A stretch of 64,000 nucleotides of DNA from assembly GCF_900167975.1 (NCBI RefSeq), contig NZ_FUZU01000002.1, forward strand, positions 131,501 to 195,500, in the 5' to 3' direction. Shown in pieces: positions 42,015-51,761 of the stretch. The first letter of the stretch is position 1, and each line of letters begins with the position of its first letter. Under the pieces are notes generated by a model. That model was not told the DNA's origin. It searched no databases and worked only from the letters and a program-made list of their open reading frames with translations. Made by a program: the position numbers and the translations under genes. Source of the DNA: Ohtaekwangia koreensis. Lineage in GTDB: Bacteria > Bacteroidota > Bacteroidia > Cytophagales > Cyclobacteriaceae.

Positions 42015-42527
42015 TTATTTTTTCTTTTCACGTAGCAACACAAGTTGCCCAAGGTGATAACTCAGGTGAGTTGTTCTGCTGATCAGCACATTCAATTTAT
42101 TTCGGTGCGGCTCATTTACAAAGGCCTCTGCAGATACTGCTTCATGACGGGTAAGCCACGCATCCAAATCCAGTTGATTGAAATTTTGCAGGAGCAATGC
42201 ATTTACATCGTTCCAATATTTCTTCAGTTCTGATACTGGTGGCATCTCAAACCCTGATTTATCAGGACTTGTAATAAAAACTTGTTCCAATTGAGGATAC
42301 AGTTTTTTACCAAATCCAAGTAACGGTAGTATAGCATCGTTAACTGCCGCCAAATGACCAAGTATATATATACCAGTATTCTTTCCGGGCGCTATTTCTT
42401 TTAAAAGCGCTTCCTCCGGGATAATTTCAAGAAGATCATTAATTCTGTTGACTTGTAATGTCCATGCTTTAATAAAAGTGCTCACCAGTAAGTCCTGGCC
42501 TGATACGGTTTGATCGGTGGATGTCAT
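42015..42527 (-). CDS. DinB-family protein
   Basis: 170 residues, a four-helix bundle. Three spaced histidines would hold a metal: 'GIYILGHLAAVNDAIL', 'WLTRHEAVS', and 'SRTTHLSYHLGQLVLLR'. DinB-like enzymes include thiol-dependent S-transferases for bacillithiol or mycothiol. Another DinB gene lies at 51219. Confidence 0.88.
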   Translation of the reverse strand: MTSTDQTVSGQDLLVSTFIKAWTLQVNRINDLLEIIPEEALLKEIAPGKNTGIYILGHLAAVNDAILPLLGFGKKLYPQLEQVFITSPDKSGFEMPPVSELKKYWNDVNALLLQNFNQLDLDAWLTRHEAVSAEAFVNEPHRNKLNVLISRTTHLSYHLGQLVLLREKKK

Positions 42528-42676
42528 AATGTTTTGGGTTTAAAAAGTGTGAGGTTCTACACTCGTCCTTCTACAAAGAATCGGAAGGCATAGTTCCTTG
42601 CCAACGCATTTTAATTTTCGGTTTGCACATCTATTACAACCTCAAGTGCAGTACGCGCACACAACGCTGGTCACAG

Positions 42677-44515
42677 CTATTGATTGGACGGATCCAGTTT
42701 TAAACCCATCACGAGTATATCATCAGTCTGGTCGTGGGTTCCTTTCCACTCGTCCATTGTTCTTTGCAGAATATTCATCTGCTCCTTCATTGGTAAGTGA
42801 TGGATCTCCAGCAAGAGTTTGTTCAATCGCTTCGATAAAAATTTCCCATTGTCTTTGCCTCCAAACTGATCTTTATAACCATCTGAAAACAAATATACCA
42901 AGGTAGGCTTGTCAATTGTGATGGCGTGTTTTTTGAAAAGGAATTCATGTTTATTTTTCACGCCACCGATAGAATGAACATCACCCTTTACCTGGAATAA
43001 TCTGTTATCCTGAATATATACCAATGGATTTTTAGCTCCGGAAAATTCAAGAATTCTTTCACGCTGCCTATAGATGCATAACGCCACATCCATACCATCG
43101 TTGTTTCCGGATATATCCTGGCGTAGCGCAGTGCGAATCTCCTGATCGAGAGAATCCAATATCCGGTTGGTTTCAGTGATACCGCGGTTCACTAAACCAT
43201 TCAACGCATTGATACCGATCATAGACATAAATGCACCAGGGACTCCGTGACCTGTGCAATCCACGGCAGCAAATGCTATATCACCATGATGCTCTCCATT
43301 TTTAATATCGGATAACCAATAAAAATCTCCGCTTACAGTATCGCGTGGCTGGAAAAGTATAAATGAGTTATCAAATATACCGGGATGCTGATCAATCTTC
43401 GGAAGCATCGCCTCCTGGATTCGCTTGGCGTAATTTATACTGCTCTTGATATTTTTATTCTGCTGATCAATCTTTTCATTCGTCTTGATCTTCTTACGAT
43501 AGTTAATGACCAATACCGTGATGAGTGCCAGCGACAACAAGCTCCCGCCAATGATAGAGTTACGCACAAGTGCTTCCTTCTCAATTCGAGTTTCTTGTTC
43601 TTTAATACGCACGTCAGCCAACTCCTTATCTTTTTGCAAAAGATCAATGGCCATCTGACGATTCTTACTGATCGCTTCAACTTCTTTCAGCGAATCTTCT
43701 GTGACCCGAAGCGAATTTTCAATAAGGCGTAGCGAGTCATTCGTCTGCTGAAGTATTTTGGTTTGCTCGGTCAACTTTGATTGTGTTGCCCGTTTTTCAA
43801 TTCCCGCTTTCGCGATGTGTTGCTGCAACTCTTTTACTTCACGCTTCTTTAACTCTTCGCTCTGTTGTGCCTTTACCAACAAATTATACTGTGCTTTATA
43901 CTCTGCAGATTTTCTTGCATTTCCATCTTTGCTATAATATTCTGCCAACAGCTGATAACACTTTTGCTGTAACTCTGTATCACCTTGCGATATTGCCAGT
44001 GACAATGCTTCGTCTGCAAACTCAATGGATTTTTTATACTTCCCGGCAAGGCTATAGCTCGATGCCAGGTTCATATACTCCTCTTTTACCAGGGTACCAT
44101 CCTTCAGTTGTTGCGCTGTACCTAAAGCGTTCTGAAAGTTTTCCTGTGCTTTCGAGTATTTTTTTATTTCCACATTTAGCATCCCCAGCTGATGGGAAGC
44201 TGTATATAGCAACGACAGGTCGCCTGATTTTTTAATATATACCTGTGCTTGATTTAGCTGATCGATTGCTTTGTTAGTCTCTTTTGATTCATGATACGAT
44301 TTCGCGATCGCGATAGCATATTGAGATGCTTTCTTATAGTCTTTACTCTTTACTGCCTGACTATAAAGCTTAAGGTCATCAGACAAATTTGTTTGCGATT
44401 GACTGTTTGCCTGACCGAGAATGCCAAAAAAAAGAAGGATGCTAAGTGAAACACACTTAGCATTTACAAACAGGGAATTATTTCCCCGCCCGTGAAATAG
44501 ATTATAGCCTGACAT
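42677..44515 (-). CDS. TPR-containing sensor with a SpoIIE-type PP2C phosphatase domain
   Basis: 612 residues from the ATG at 44515, giving a signal peptide ending SQS. Upstream frame extension is unlikely. Residues ~30-250 are tetratricopeptide repeats ('LYTASHQLGMLNVEIKKYSK', 'EEYMNLASSYSLAGKYKKSI') in the periplasm. A coiled coil follows (250-325), then one membrane helix (IIGGSLLSLALITVLVINYR). The C-terminal cytoplasmic SpoIIE domain has 'SGDFYWLSDI', 'IAFAAVDCTGHGVPGAFMSM' and 'IGGVKNK', 'YLFSDGYKDQFGG', which carry the metal-binding aspartates. It probably dephosphorylates an anti-sigma-factor antagonist in response to a periplasmic signal; no such partner is adjacent. Confidence 0.9.
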   Translation of the reverse strand: MSGYNLFHGRGNNSLFVNAKCVSLSILLFFGILGQANSQSQTNLSDDLKLYSQAVKSKDYKKASQYAIAIAKSYHESKETNKAIDQLNQAQVYIKKSGDLSLLYTASHQLGMLNVEIKKYSKAQENFQNALGTAQQLKDGTLVKEEYMNLASSYSLAGKYKKSIEFADEALSLAISQGDTELQQKCYQLLAEYYSKDGNARKSAEYKAQYNLLVKAQQSEELKKREVKELQQHIAKAGIEKRATQSKLTEQTKILQQTNDSLRLIENSLRVTEDSLKEVEAISKNRQMAIDLLQKDKELADVRIKEQETRIEKEALVRNSIIGGSLLSLALITVLVINYRKKIKTNEKIDQQNKNIKSSINYAKRIQEAMLPKIDQHPGIFDNSFILFQPRDTVSGDFYWLSDIKNGEHHGDIAFAAVDCTGHGVPGAFMSMIGINALNGLVNRGITETNRILDSLDQEIRTALRQDISGNNDGMDVALCIYRQRERILEFSGAKNPLVYIQDNRLFQVKGDVHSIGGVKNKHEFLFKKHAITIDKPTLVYLFSDGYKDQFGGKDNGKFLSKRLNKLLLEIHHLPMKEQMNILQRTMDEWKGTHDQTDDILVMGLKLDPSNQ

Positions 44516-44839
44516 ATAGACAAGCAATTTTGCGAACTTCCTTTGACTATATGCTGCGCAACGGTTTAAAAAACTTACACGGGCAAGATGGAAAGCAAGC
44601 ATCAGACAATTAAAACTGACAAAGAGTGCTTTACAGTTCTTTTTAAGAAGAGGATCATTCGAAAAGCGAAGATCGCGATGCATAGCGGTAGGCGGTTGTT
44701 ACTTTGTTCAGACGATTGGGCCGGCCATTTTTACTATCCGATTCGATGAAAGTCCAAAGCGGAGCCAATGGTTACTATAAAAGTATATTACTTTTGTGCA
44801 TCTGTAAAATTTTAAGGTGATATATAATTTACAAACCCT

Positions 44840-45142
44840 ATGATTGCAACGCTTGTCCATGTCTATGTAAAACCAGAATTTGTAGAAGCTTTCATTGAGG
44901 CTACCCGTGTGAATCATGAAAACTCGATACAGGAGCCCGGTAACCTTCGTTTCGATATCCTCCAGGACGCACAAGACACGGGAAAATTTATACTATATGA
45001 AGCGTATGCATCGGAGCAAGATGCCATTGCACACAAAGAAACCTCTCACTATTTCACTTGGAGAGACACTGTAGGTCCATGGATGGCTCAGCCACGTGAA
45101 GGTATAAAACACGCACTGCTATTTCCAACAGCGAAAAAGTAA
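44840..45142 (+). CDS. Antibiotic-biosynthesis-monooxygenase (ABM) domain protein
   Basis: 100 residues, one dimeric alpha/beta ABM fold: 'MIATLVHVYVKPEFVEAFIE', 'PGNLRFDILQDAQDTGKFIL', 'YEAYASEQDAIAHKETSHY', 'FTWRDTV'. The family includes LsrG and quinol monooxygenases. A -7 element TACTTTTG lies at 44789-44796. It is followed after 3 bases by an iron-containing alcohol dehydrogenase, so both act in one pathway, perhaps on a small carbonyl or quinone-like metabolite. Confidence 0.9.
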   Translation: MIATLVHVYVKPEFVEAFIEATRVNHENSIQEPGNLRFDILQDAQDTGKFILYEAYASEQDAIAHKETSHYFTWRDTVGPWMAQPREGIKHALLFPTAKK

Positions 45143-45145
45143 TTC

Positions 45146-46321
45146 ATGATCACTGCTTTTAACTTTGCGACAACACCACAGCTACATTTCGGAGTTGGTA
45201 AAATTTCCGTGTTGCCCTCCTCCATCAAAGCATTTGGTTCCAGAGTGCTCCTGGTCACAGGTGCACATTCTTTCACATCATCACCTTATAGTCGCAGTCT
45301 TTTAGATCAGGTACAATCTCTTGCCATTGCCGTTGAACAATACATAATTGAAAAAGAACCTACACCTGCCATGATCGACAGTGCTGTACAAAAATTTTCA
45401 ATGTTCTCTCCGGATGTTATTGTGGCGATTGGTGGCGGTAGTGTACTGGATGCTGGCAAAGCTATAGCAGCGATGCTTCCATTGAATGAATCGGTAAAAG
45501 ATTACCTGGAGGGTGTGGGCACAAAGTCTGCGCACCCGGGTATAAAGATTCCATTTATTGCAGTTCCTACCACTGCAGGGACAGGAAGTGAAGCGACTAA
45601 AAATGCGGTGCTATCGGAGACCGGTGAAAACGGTTATAAGAAATCGCTTCGGCATAACAACTTTGTCCCCAACGTTGCCATTGTTGACCCTTCTTTAACG
45701 CTGAGCTGTTCGCCCGCTATAACTGCTGCGAGTGGTATGGATGCCTTTACTCAACTTCTCGAATCCTATCTTTCTACAACGGCAAATCCTCTAACGGATG
45801 CATTAGCATATAGGGGATTACAACATATTGCAAATTCTCTTTTGGTTGCATACAACGAAGGCTCTGATATACTTGCGCGTGCAGACATGGCGTTGGCTTC
45901 CTATATCTCCGGTGTCACATTGGCGAATGCCGGGCTCGGATTAGTACATGGCTTTGCTTCTTCAATTGGAGGATATTTTGAAATACCACATGGTACGATT
46001 TGTAGTTCATTGATGTTCGCAGCAAATAAAATAACGGTGCGTAAACTACGTGTAGGGAATAATGGAAATGAAGCACTGTTGAAGTACGCAGCAATAGGAA
46101 AAGTCTTTTCGAAAGCTGAAGGCAAATCGGATGATTACTATACCGATGCACTTCTGGAGTTGATTGAAACGTGGGCACACGAAATGAGTATACCGAGTCT
46201 TTCTAAAAGTGGAGTTGATCCCGCTTATTTCGAAAAAATCGTAAAGGCTACGGATAATAAAAATAACCCGGTAGCTCTTGATCGGGGCGAAATGTTTGAA
46301 GTACTCGAAATGGCAAGCTGA
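45146..46321 (+). CDS. Iron-containing alcohol dehydrogenase (group III)
   Basis: 391 residues. The NAD-binding GGGSVLDAGKA motif is near residue 93. The active-site metal ligands lie in the helices with 'GMDAFTQLLESYLS', 'GLGLVHGFASSIGGYFEIPH' (two histidines) and 'GTICSSLM'. The family oxidises short-chain alcohols or reduces aldehydes such as lactaldehyde or 1,3-propanediol. Substrate unknown. Co-transcribed with the ABM gene. Confidence 0.92.
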   Translation: MITAFNFATTPQLHFGVGKISVLPSSIKAFGSRVLLVTGAHSFTSSPYSRSLLDQVQSLAIAVEQYIIEKEPTPAMIDSAVQKFSMFSPDVIVAIGGGSVLDAGKAIAAMLPLNESVKDYLEGVGTKSAHPGIKIPFIAVPTTAGTGSEATKNAVLSETGENGYKKSLRHNNFVPNVAIVDPSLTLSCSPAITAASGMDAFTQLLESYLSTTANPLTDALAYRGLQHIANSLLVAYNEGSDILARADMALASYISGVTLANAGLGLVHGFASSIGGYFEIPHGTICSSLMFAANKITVRKLRVGNNGNEALLKYAAIGKVFSKAEGKSDDYYTDALLELIETWAHEMSIPSLSKSGVDPAYFEKIVKATDNKNNPVALDRGEMFEVLEMAS

Positions 46322-46734
46322 GTATATATAACGGCATTATATATCTTCCTGATACAAACGGCAGATTTCAGATATTCTATTCTCTAATCTCCTGAAGCTG
46401 TGAACGAATCTATATACTTTCCTTCCTGCACTAGGAAGGCCACTATCTCAGTGTTAAAACTTTTAATCGATGTTATTGAAACTTAATTGCTGTGCGGATT
46501 GTAGTTTTTATAACTGTGAGTAATTGATTGGAGCCCTTCATAACACAATGAATTCAAGGGTTTCCGCCTTTTTAAATACAGGAATGCAGCCATAAAAACT
46601 ATGAAACAGATTTCGCAATCTTTTTGCAAATAATTCGGTATATTGCTAGTCATTTCTGTTTTGAGAAAAAGATAGCCCCCGCTACTCCATTCCCGACTCA
46701 CAAAGATTTTTGTTACAATCATTTAAAATTGCCT
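46322..46734. other. Intergenic and cold-shock 5' leader region
   Basis: About 400 bases without a convincing gene. A hairpin CCTTCC/GGAAGG (46421-46439) lacks a T tract. The following cold-shock gene is preceded by a long AT-rich stretch that could be an untranslated leader. A leftward 79-residue frame (46483-46722) has no protein-like pattern. Confidence 0.4.
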
Positions 46735-47190
46735 ATGGCCAGACCTCAAGAAACATTCAACAAGAAAGAACTAGAAAAAAAGAGACTTCAGAAAAGGAAG
46801 GAAAAAGAGCAACGCAAAGAAGATCGGAAGGCTAACGCCAAAGAAGGGAGTAGCCTGGAAGACATGATGGCTTACGTAGATGAAAATGGTAACATCACTT
46901 CTACTCCACCGGATCCTACCAAAAAGAGAGCTACGATTAAAACAGAAGATGTTGTTATCGGCTCACGTAATAATGAAGGCGCTGCATCTGTAAGCACCCG
47001 AAAAGGGAAGGTTACATTTTTCAACAGTGCTAAAGGCTTCGGCTTTATCAGAGATTCAGAAACCAAAGAAAGTATATTCGTTCGTAGCAATGGTCTCGCC
47101 ACGGCTATCAAGGAAAATGATACAGTAACATTTGAAACTGAGCGCGGACTTAAAGGTCTTAATGCTATAAAAGTAAAAGTGATCCGGTAG
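46735..47190 (+). CDS. Cold-shock-domain protein with a lysine-rich N-terminal extension
   Basis: 151 residues from the ATG at 46735 (MARPQETFNKKELEKKRLQK). Residues 1-45 are a highly charged helix. A linker follows. The C-terminal ~62 residues are a cold-shock domain with RNP-1 KGFGFIRD and RNP-2 ESIFVRS, in the order KGKVTFFNSAKGFGFI. Proteins of this shape bind single-stranded RNA; the extension may add nonspecific RNA binding or a partner contact. It is convergent with the plain cold-shock protein at 47283. Confidence 0.9.
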   Translation: MARPQETFNKKELEKKRLQKRKEKEQRKEDRKANAKEGSSLEDMMAYVDENGNITSTPPDPTKKRATIKTEDVVIGSRNNEGAASVSTRKGKVTFFNSAKGFGFIRDSETKESIFVRSNGLATAIKENDTVTFETERGLKGLNAIKVKVIR

Positions 47191-47224
47191 CAAAGGATCG
47201 CTTTTCTCTTTCAGAATATGATAC

Positions 47225-47262
47225 AAAAAAAATAACCATCTTCATCAGGTGGTTATTTTTTT
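47225..47262. terminator. Bidirectional terminator between two cold-shock genes
   Basis: AAAAATAACCA and TGGTTATTTTT pair over an 11-base loop, with A and T tracts on either side. It serves both convergent genes. Confidence 0.88.
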
Positions 47263-47282
47263 AACGTGTTGAGCAACTATAA

Positions 47283-47474
47283 TTAGTCGATAAGTCTTAC
47301 GTTCACCGCATTCAGGCCTTTCTTGCCTCTCTCAACTTCATATTCAACTTGATCTTTCTCGCGTATTTCATCGATAAGTCCTGAAGAATGTACGAAGATA
47401 TCTTCGTTTGAGTCGGTTGGTTTAATGAATCCAAAACCTTTGGCTTCATTAAAGAATTTTACTGTTCCTTGCAT
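47283..47474 (-). CDS. Cold-shock protein (CspA family)
   Basis: 63 residues, the minimal cold-shock OB fold: MQGTVKFFNEAKGFGFIKPT with RNP-1 and NEDIFVHSSGL with RNP-2, ending in 'ERGKKGLNAVNVRL'. It is an RNA chaperone that melts structure at low temperature. A ~270-base AT-rich leader upstream (47475-47744) has no other gene and fits the long 5' leader usual for cold-inducible csp mRNAs. Confidence 0.95.
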   Translation of the reverse strand: MQGTVKFFNEAKGFGFIKPTDSNEDIFVHSSGLIDEIREKDQVEYEVERGKKGLNAVNVRLID

Positions 47475-47744
47475 TGTTAATTTTTTAAAAAAGATAAAAT
47501 AATTGCAGTAAGCATTTAGCTCTAAATAATTACCAGTAACTATCCTATTAATTTTTGTCTCGTAGACGAGACGAAGAAATAATGAATTAATTATGAAATT
47601 AAAAGATGGGATTAATAAAAAGCTATTCGATAATTACTTGTTCCCCTAAAACTTAAATACTTGTCAAATGTAGCGCTTAATATATATATATCCTAGTGAA
47701 AGTGAAAAAGCTTTTGATTATATTAAAAACCATCAGATTCTAAC

Positions 47745-48002
47745 TCAGAGGTTACAACTGAAGTTTTGCTTCCACCAAAAGCTGAAGTTTGAACTTGGGT
47801 AATCCGCTGCAATCTTATAGCCAAGATATGTAACAGCTTCTTCAAGGGTAGCACCCTGCAAAGGGAAACGCTTCTCTTCCTTGTTTACTATATAGTAATA
47901 ACCACCTTCTGAAAATAGAGTGACCTTAATATTAAGGTCACTGCTATATATATGTTGAAGTACTTCACCAACATAGCTTCTATCAATAATGCGTTGTGTC
48001 AT
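47745..48002 (-). CDS. Small hypothetical protein, 85 residues
   Basis: Starts MTQRIIDRSYVGEVLQHIYS. It has strands 'IKVTLFSEGGYYYIVNKEEK' and helix 'GATLEEAVTYLGYKIAADYP', ending FWWKQNFSCNL. This is a compact alpha/beta pattern with no signal peptide. Not recognised. It is followed on the same strand by the cold-shock gene and preceded by another hypothetical. Confidence 0.55.
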   Translation of the reverse strand: MTQRIIDRSYVGEVLQHIYSSDLNIKVTLFSEGGYYYIVNKEEKRFPLQGATLEEAVTYLGYKIAADYPSSNFSFWWKQNFSCNL

Positions 48003-48086
48003 GTGTTGTTACCCACCGTAAAGATTCGAAATTCGTATTCGTTTTAACTGGTAACGAACTTTACCCCTGACTACTAATGCAAATGA

Positions 48087-48443
48087 CTACGCTGCTGCCA
48101 GTTTAGTAACACAAAGCGTAAACTGCTTCGAAAGTGTAAATTCATATCTGCCTGCATCCATCAACTCATTAGCTTTTTTTGATAATGATAATACATACAA
48201 CAGATCCTGAGCTGTTACTGAATCCTTAATATTATTTATTGCCCTTCCTTGATATGCCTGCAGTGTAAAGGTATAACCCTTTTTCTCCTTAGGATTCAAA
48301 GACTTGAACTCATGTCCATACAATTTATATTCCTGCGGGCCTTCTTCAGAGGCGATCATAAGCTGAAGTATAGCCGGACGGTATTTACTCCAAAGTGATA
48401 CATATACCTGGCTTGAGATTGAACTGAAGAATTTAGGATCCAT
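48087..48443 (-). CDS. Hypothetical protein, 118 residues
   Basis: Starts MDPKFFSSISSQVYVSLWSK. It has 'ILQLMIASEEGPQEYKLYGH', 'EFKSLNPKEKKGYTFTLQAY', then a helical second half (TAQDLLYVLSLSKKANELMD). The pattern recalls small regulatory or phage-like proteins common in Bacteroidota. No named domain. It lies 48 bases downstream of the primary sigma factor gene on the same strand. Confidence 0.55.
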   Translation of the reverse strand: MDPKFFSSISSQVYVSLWSKYRPAILQLMIASEEGPQEYKLYGHEFKSLNPKEKKGYTFTLQAYQGRAINNIKDSVTAQDLLYVLSLSKKANELMDAGRYEFTLSKQFTLCVTKLAAA

Positions 48444-48490
48444 TTTTTATTATGTGTTAAAACTTATTGCGGTTTAAGGAGGTTTGCTTG

Positions 48491-49354
48491 TTAGCCGAGG
48501 TAAGACTTCAAAGACTTACTTCTGGAAGTGTGACGAAGTCTGCGTGTTGCTTTTTCTTTAATCTGGCGCACACGTTCACGTGTAAGGTTGAACTTATCAC
48601 CGATCTCCTCCAAAGTCATTGGATGATTTCCATTTAATCCAAAGTAATCTGAAATCACTTCCGATTCTCTTTGAGTTAACGTTGCGAGTGCACGCGACAC
48701 TTCACGCTTCAACGAGTCCATTATCAATGCAGAATCCGGAGTTTCTTCGCTGCTGCTTTCAAGCACATCGAGTAAACTGTTTTCTTCACCGTTCACAAAA
48801 GGAGCATCAACAGAAACATGTCTGCCTGATACACGCATTGTGTTCTCAACTTCTTCAACTGTTACCTGCATTACCTCCGCTAGTTCTTCTGCAGAAGGCT
48901 CGCGTTGAAACTTTTGTTCCAACTCTGAAAATGTTCTTGATATCTTATTTAAAGAACCTACACGGTTCAAAGGCAAACGAACAACACGAGATTGTTCTGC
49001 CAAAGCCTGCAGTATAGATTGACGAATCCACCACACAGCATATGAAATAAATTTAAATCCGCGGGTTTCATCAAAGCGCATTGCCGCTTTTATTAGACCT
49101 ACGTTTCCTTCGTTGATCAGATCACCAAGTGTTAAACCATTATTCTGATACTGCTTCGCCACCGATACAACAAATCGAAGGTTGGCTTTCGTAAGCTTCT
49201 CTAATGCTATCTGGTCACCATTTCTGATCCTTTTAGCCAGTTCAACTTCCATCTCCGCAGTGATCAGATCTACTTTACCAATTTCTTGTAAGTATTTATC
49301 CAGGGACTGACTCTCCCGGTTTGTAATCTGCTTAACGATCTTTAATTGCCTCAT
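48491..49354 (-). CDS. rpoD: Primary RNA polymerase sigma factor (sigma-70 group 1, Bacteroidota type)
   Basis: 287 residues, the short form usual for Bacteroidota, without region 1.1 and the non-conserved region. Region 1.2/2 is [20 protein letters not shown]. The 2.1-2.4 core is '[20 protein letters not shown]', '[20 protein letters not shown]', '[16 protein letters not shown]'. Region 3 follows, then region 4 with '[20 protein letters not shown]', '[20 protein letters not shown]'. It recognises TTTG / TAnnTTTG promoters, such as the one at 4515-4545. Confidence 0.95.
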   Translation of the reverse strand: MRQLKIVKQITNRESQSLDKYLQEIGKVDLITAEMEVELAKRIRNGDQIALEKLTKANLRFVVSVAKQYQNNGLTLGDLINEGNVGLIKAAMRFDETRGFKFISYAVWWIRQSILQALAEQSRVVRLPLNRVGSLNKISRTFSELEQKFQREPSAEELAEVMQVTVEEVENTMRVSGRHVSVDAPFVNGEENSLLDVLESSSEETPDSALIMDSLKREVSRALATLTQRESEVISDYFGLNGNHPMTLEEIGDKFNLTRERVRQIKEKATRRLRHTSRSKSLKSYLG

Positions 49355-49411
49355 TGAAATGAATTTTGATTAAGTACTATAATACGTAAACTAGCTTACG
49401 AAGCATAAGGT

Positions 49412-50506
49412 TCAAACTGGCTTAACGCCCAACTGTTTCAATAGTTTGGCATGCCCGTATAAGGCGCCAACAAACGTACGCGCACTTTTATAAGGCAAGC
49501 CGAATTCGAGTGCAGTTTCTTTAACGATACCTGCTATTTTTCTATAGTGAACATGGCAAATATTGGGAAATAAATGGTGTTCAATCTGATAATTCAGACC
49601 TCCAACATACCACGAGAACCAACGGCTTTTATTTCCGAAGTTAGTGGTAGTGAGTAGTTGGTGTACCGCCCAATTATTTTCAAGTGTATTTGTTTCATCC
49701 GGCAACGGGAATTCTGTTCCTTCAATTACATGTGCCGGTTGAAAAATAATTGCAAGGATGAACCCGGCAATGTAGTGCATTATCACAATACCAAGTACAA
49801 TCTGCCACCACACCAACGATGTAAATACAACTGGAATAACAAATATATAGCCTATATATAGAAGTTTTGATCCGATCAGGATAACCCATTCGCGGCCTAT
49901 ATGCATGTTGTTCTTTTTAGCAAGGCCATTCCGGTCATATTTAACTATACGTGTGAAGTCTTTAATTGACAACCACACGAGCGTCATAAGGCCGTACAAA
50001 AACCAGGCATATATAAACTGATATTGATGTATCTTTTTCCAATTTGAATGAGGTGTTAATCGCAATACACCTCTCGGGCTTACATCTTCATCTTCTTCGT
50101 GAACATTGGTATAGGAATGATGAAGAACGTTGTGCTGCATTTTCCAGTTAAAAGCATTTGCACCGATAAGGTTCATTGAATAACCGATAAGTGTATTCAA
50201 CCATTTCTTTTTTGAATAAGCACCATGATTTGCATCGTGCATAACAGATAATCCTATTCCTGCGAGACCCAAACTCATGATCACAACAAGCAGTATCAGC
50301 CAGGCTGTGCCCGTTACTCCTCCACCTACAATGATACCGTAGGGTACAAAGTACAGCGCAAACATGAAAATTGTTTTGATAACCATTTCTGAGTTTGCAT
50401 GCCGGGTTATTCCTTCTACTTTGAAATAGTCATTTACCCTTTTATTTAATGTGACAGAAAAATCGCGACTTGTGGATGCAAACTGTATGGTTTTCTGATT
50501 CGTCAT
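49412..50506 (-). CDS. Membrane fatty-acid desaturase (linoleoyl-CoA / front-end type)
   Basis: 364 residues. The three histidine boxes for the di-iron site are present: HDANHGAYS (~92-100), HNVLHHSYT (~126-134) and QIEHHLFP (~308-315), with Gln in the first position of the last box as in front-end desaturases. Four membrane helices. No cytochrome b5 domain is fused, so an external electron donor is needed. It introduces a double bond into membrane acyl chains, which suits a cold-responsive neighbourhood next to cold-shock genes. Confidence 0.93.
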   Translation of the reverse strand: MTNQKTIQFASTSRDFSVTLNKRVNDYFKVEGITRHANSEMVIKTIFMFALYFVPYGIIVGGGVTGTAWLILLVVIMSLGLAGIGLSVMHDANHGAYSKKKWLNTLIGYSMNLIGANAFNWKMQHNVLHHSYTNVHEEDEDVSPRGVLRLTPHSNWKKIHQYQFIYAWFLYGLMTLVWLSIKDFTRIVKYDRNGLAKKNNMHIGREWVILIGSKLLYIGYIFVIPVVFTSLVWWQIVLGIVIMHYIAGFILAIIFQPAHVIEGTEFPLPDETNTLENNWAVHQLLTTTNFGNKSRWFSWYVGGLNYQIEHHLFPNICHVHYRKIAGIVKETALEFGLPYKSARTFVGALYGHAKLLKQLGVKPV

Positions 50507-50770
50507 TGACTAAATGCTAGTGTTTAATAGCGGATTTCAGCGCCAGGTAGATTAAATAAATAATAGAACCGAGACTTGTGTCTCTTTTCAATTGATAAAA
50601 TCGAGTAGGAGGGATATTCTTTCAGAGAAAATGGCCTTCAGCAGGATTCAAGGAATTGAAACGCAAAGATACAAATTTTTGCTGAATAACCGTTCGATGG
50701 TCGCTGGAAGTGGCAGGAAGATCTTTGCAAGGTTTAAGGGGAAAGAGTAAACTTCTGTAGACAAATTCAC

Positions 50771-51049
50771 TTATAGCTCGCAAAAAATCGTCTTCATCGC
50801 AGAGTCACCCTTTTTATAATTGGGGCCTGGCTTGGTAAAAAATTCATTCAACAACTTTAAATCTTCGATTTTAGACACATCAAACAACGGCTCTGGCTGT
50901 GTGCCACCTGAAAGCTGATACGCGCGCAGTAACTCGGTGTTTTTGGTACCAAGCCCATAGCATTGTGGTTCTATATGACGCAACTTTCCATTATAAACAA
51001 ATTGCATCCGTTGCTTATTCCTGATCGCGTGTATAATGTGTAAATTCAT
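50771..51049 (-). CDS. Compact WYL-like domain protein without an HTH
   Basis: 92 residues: 'IIHAIRNKQRMQFVYNGKLR', 'HIEPQCYGLGTKNTELLRAY', 'QLSGG', 'LFDVSKIEDLKLLNEFF'. This is the beta-barrel plan of the WYL domain (i..Ai....i.f.Y.g..r.v.P...g......l..yq..g......f.vs.I..l), and no DNA-binding part is present. A stand-alone ligand-binding version; function unknown. Confidence 0.65.
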   Translation of the reverse strand: MNLHIIHAIRNKQRMQFVYNGKLRHIEPQCYGLGTKNTELLRAYQLSGGTQPEPLFDVSKIEDLKLLNEFFTKPGPNYKKGDSAMKTIFCEL

Positions 51050-51161
51050 GAAATACCAAATATAGCCGATTCAGATGCGATGTTCATTATTAAAATATAG
51101 TGAATCGAAAAGATAAGCGTTGGTATAACGTATAACATATGAAAAGAAAAACCATCTAAAA

Positions 51162-51197
51162 ACAAAAACAGGAGTTCGCGTTAACGCAAACTCCTGT
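51162..51197 (-). terminator. Intrinsic terminator for the DinB gene at 51219
   Basis: CAGGAGTT and AACTCCTG close a stem containing GCGTTAACGC. On the minus strand the stem leads into a T-rich tail. Confidence 0.75.
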
Positions 51198-51218
51198 GTA
51201 TACATTGCCACATATATA

Positions 51219-51761
51219 TTAGTTACGATCCCAGAATGCAGGTGGTTCAATTCCCAGAGAGCGCAAGTATACATATCCTTGGCCACGGTGGTGGATCTCA
51301 TTGTCAATCCAATAAAATACGGTAAAGAATATAGTGCCTTCATACAGACCGAAAGCGCGGTCTACATCCTGAAAACGATGTGGTGGAATTTGAGGCCACA
51401 GCTCGTTGATCTTTTCTGTGGTTTCATCCCAAAGCTTGAGCACTTCCGCTTTTGTACCAGGAGCGCGCCTTGAAAAGAGTTCATTTGTTTCTTCACCACT
51501 TATCCATTTACCAGTAATCACCCCTTCCAGACCAGGTACAGCCATAACAATCATCTCCATTACCAGCTCCGAAAAAGGACGCATGCCACCAATAGAATAC
51601 GTAAAAAATTTATCTTCAGGATACGCCTCAATTGCTCTGCGTGTAATCCGACGGTGGCCCTGCCAGTGTTCCAACAATTGTTCTGGAGTGATCACTAGTC
51701 CAACATTTTCCTTGGTTTCAATCAAATCGTTTTTCATATACTTTGGGTTTAATGTTTTCAT
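51219..51761 (-). CDS. DinB-family protein
   Basis: 180 residues from the ATG at 51761. A four-helix bundle with histidines at 'LLEHWQGHRRITRR', 'RRAPG', and the late 'WIDNEIHHRGQGYVYLRSLG', the metal-binding end. 'ALYPEDKFFTYSIGGMRPFS'-like sequence in the middle marks the DUF664/DinB subgroup. Probably a thiol-dependent enzyme; substrate unknown. Confidence 0.85.
   Translation of the reverse strand: MKTLNPKYMKNDLIETKENVGLVITPEQLLEHWQGHRRITRRAIEAYPEDKFFTYSIGGMRPFSELVMEMIVMAVPGLEGVITGKWISGEETNELFSRRAPGTKAEVLKLWDETTEKINELWPQIPPHRFQDVDRAFGLYEGTIFFTVFYWIDNEIHHRGQGYVYLRSLGIEPPAFWDRN

Noticed and set aside
43385-44235. Rightward frames over the SpoIIE-type phosphatase gene
   Set aside because: They lie antisense to a clear multi-domain protein and lack any recognisable motif.
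46483-46722. Leftward 79-residue frame upstream of the cold-shock gene
   Set aside because: No domain, signal peptide or neighbour support; it lies in a probable untranslated leader.
48619-49017. Rightward 132-residue frame over the primary sigma factor
   Set aside because: It is the antisense of a highly conserved essential gene.
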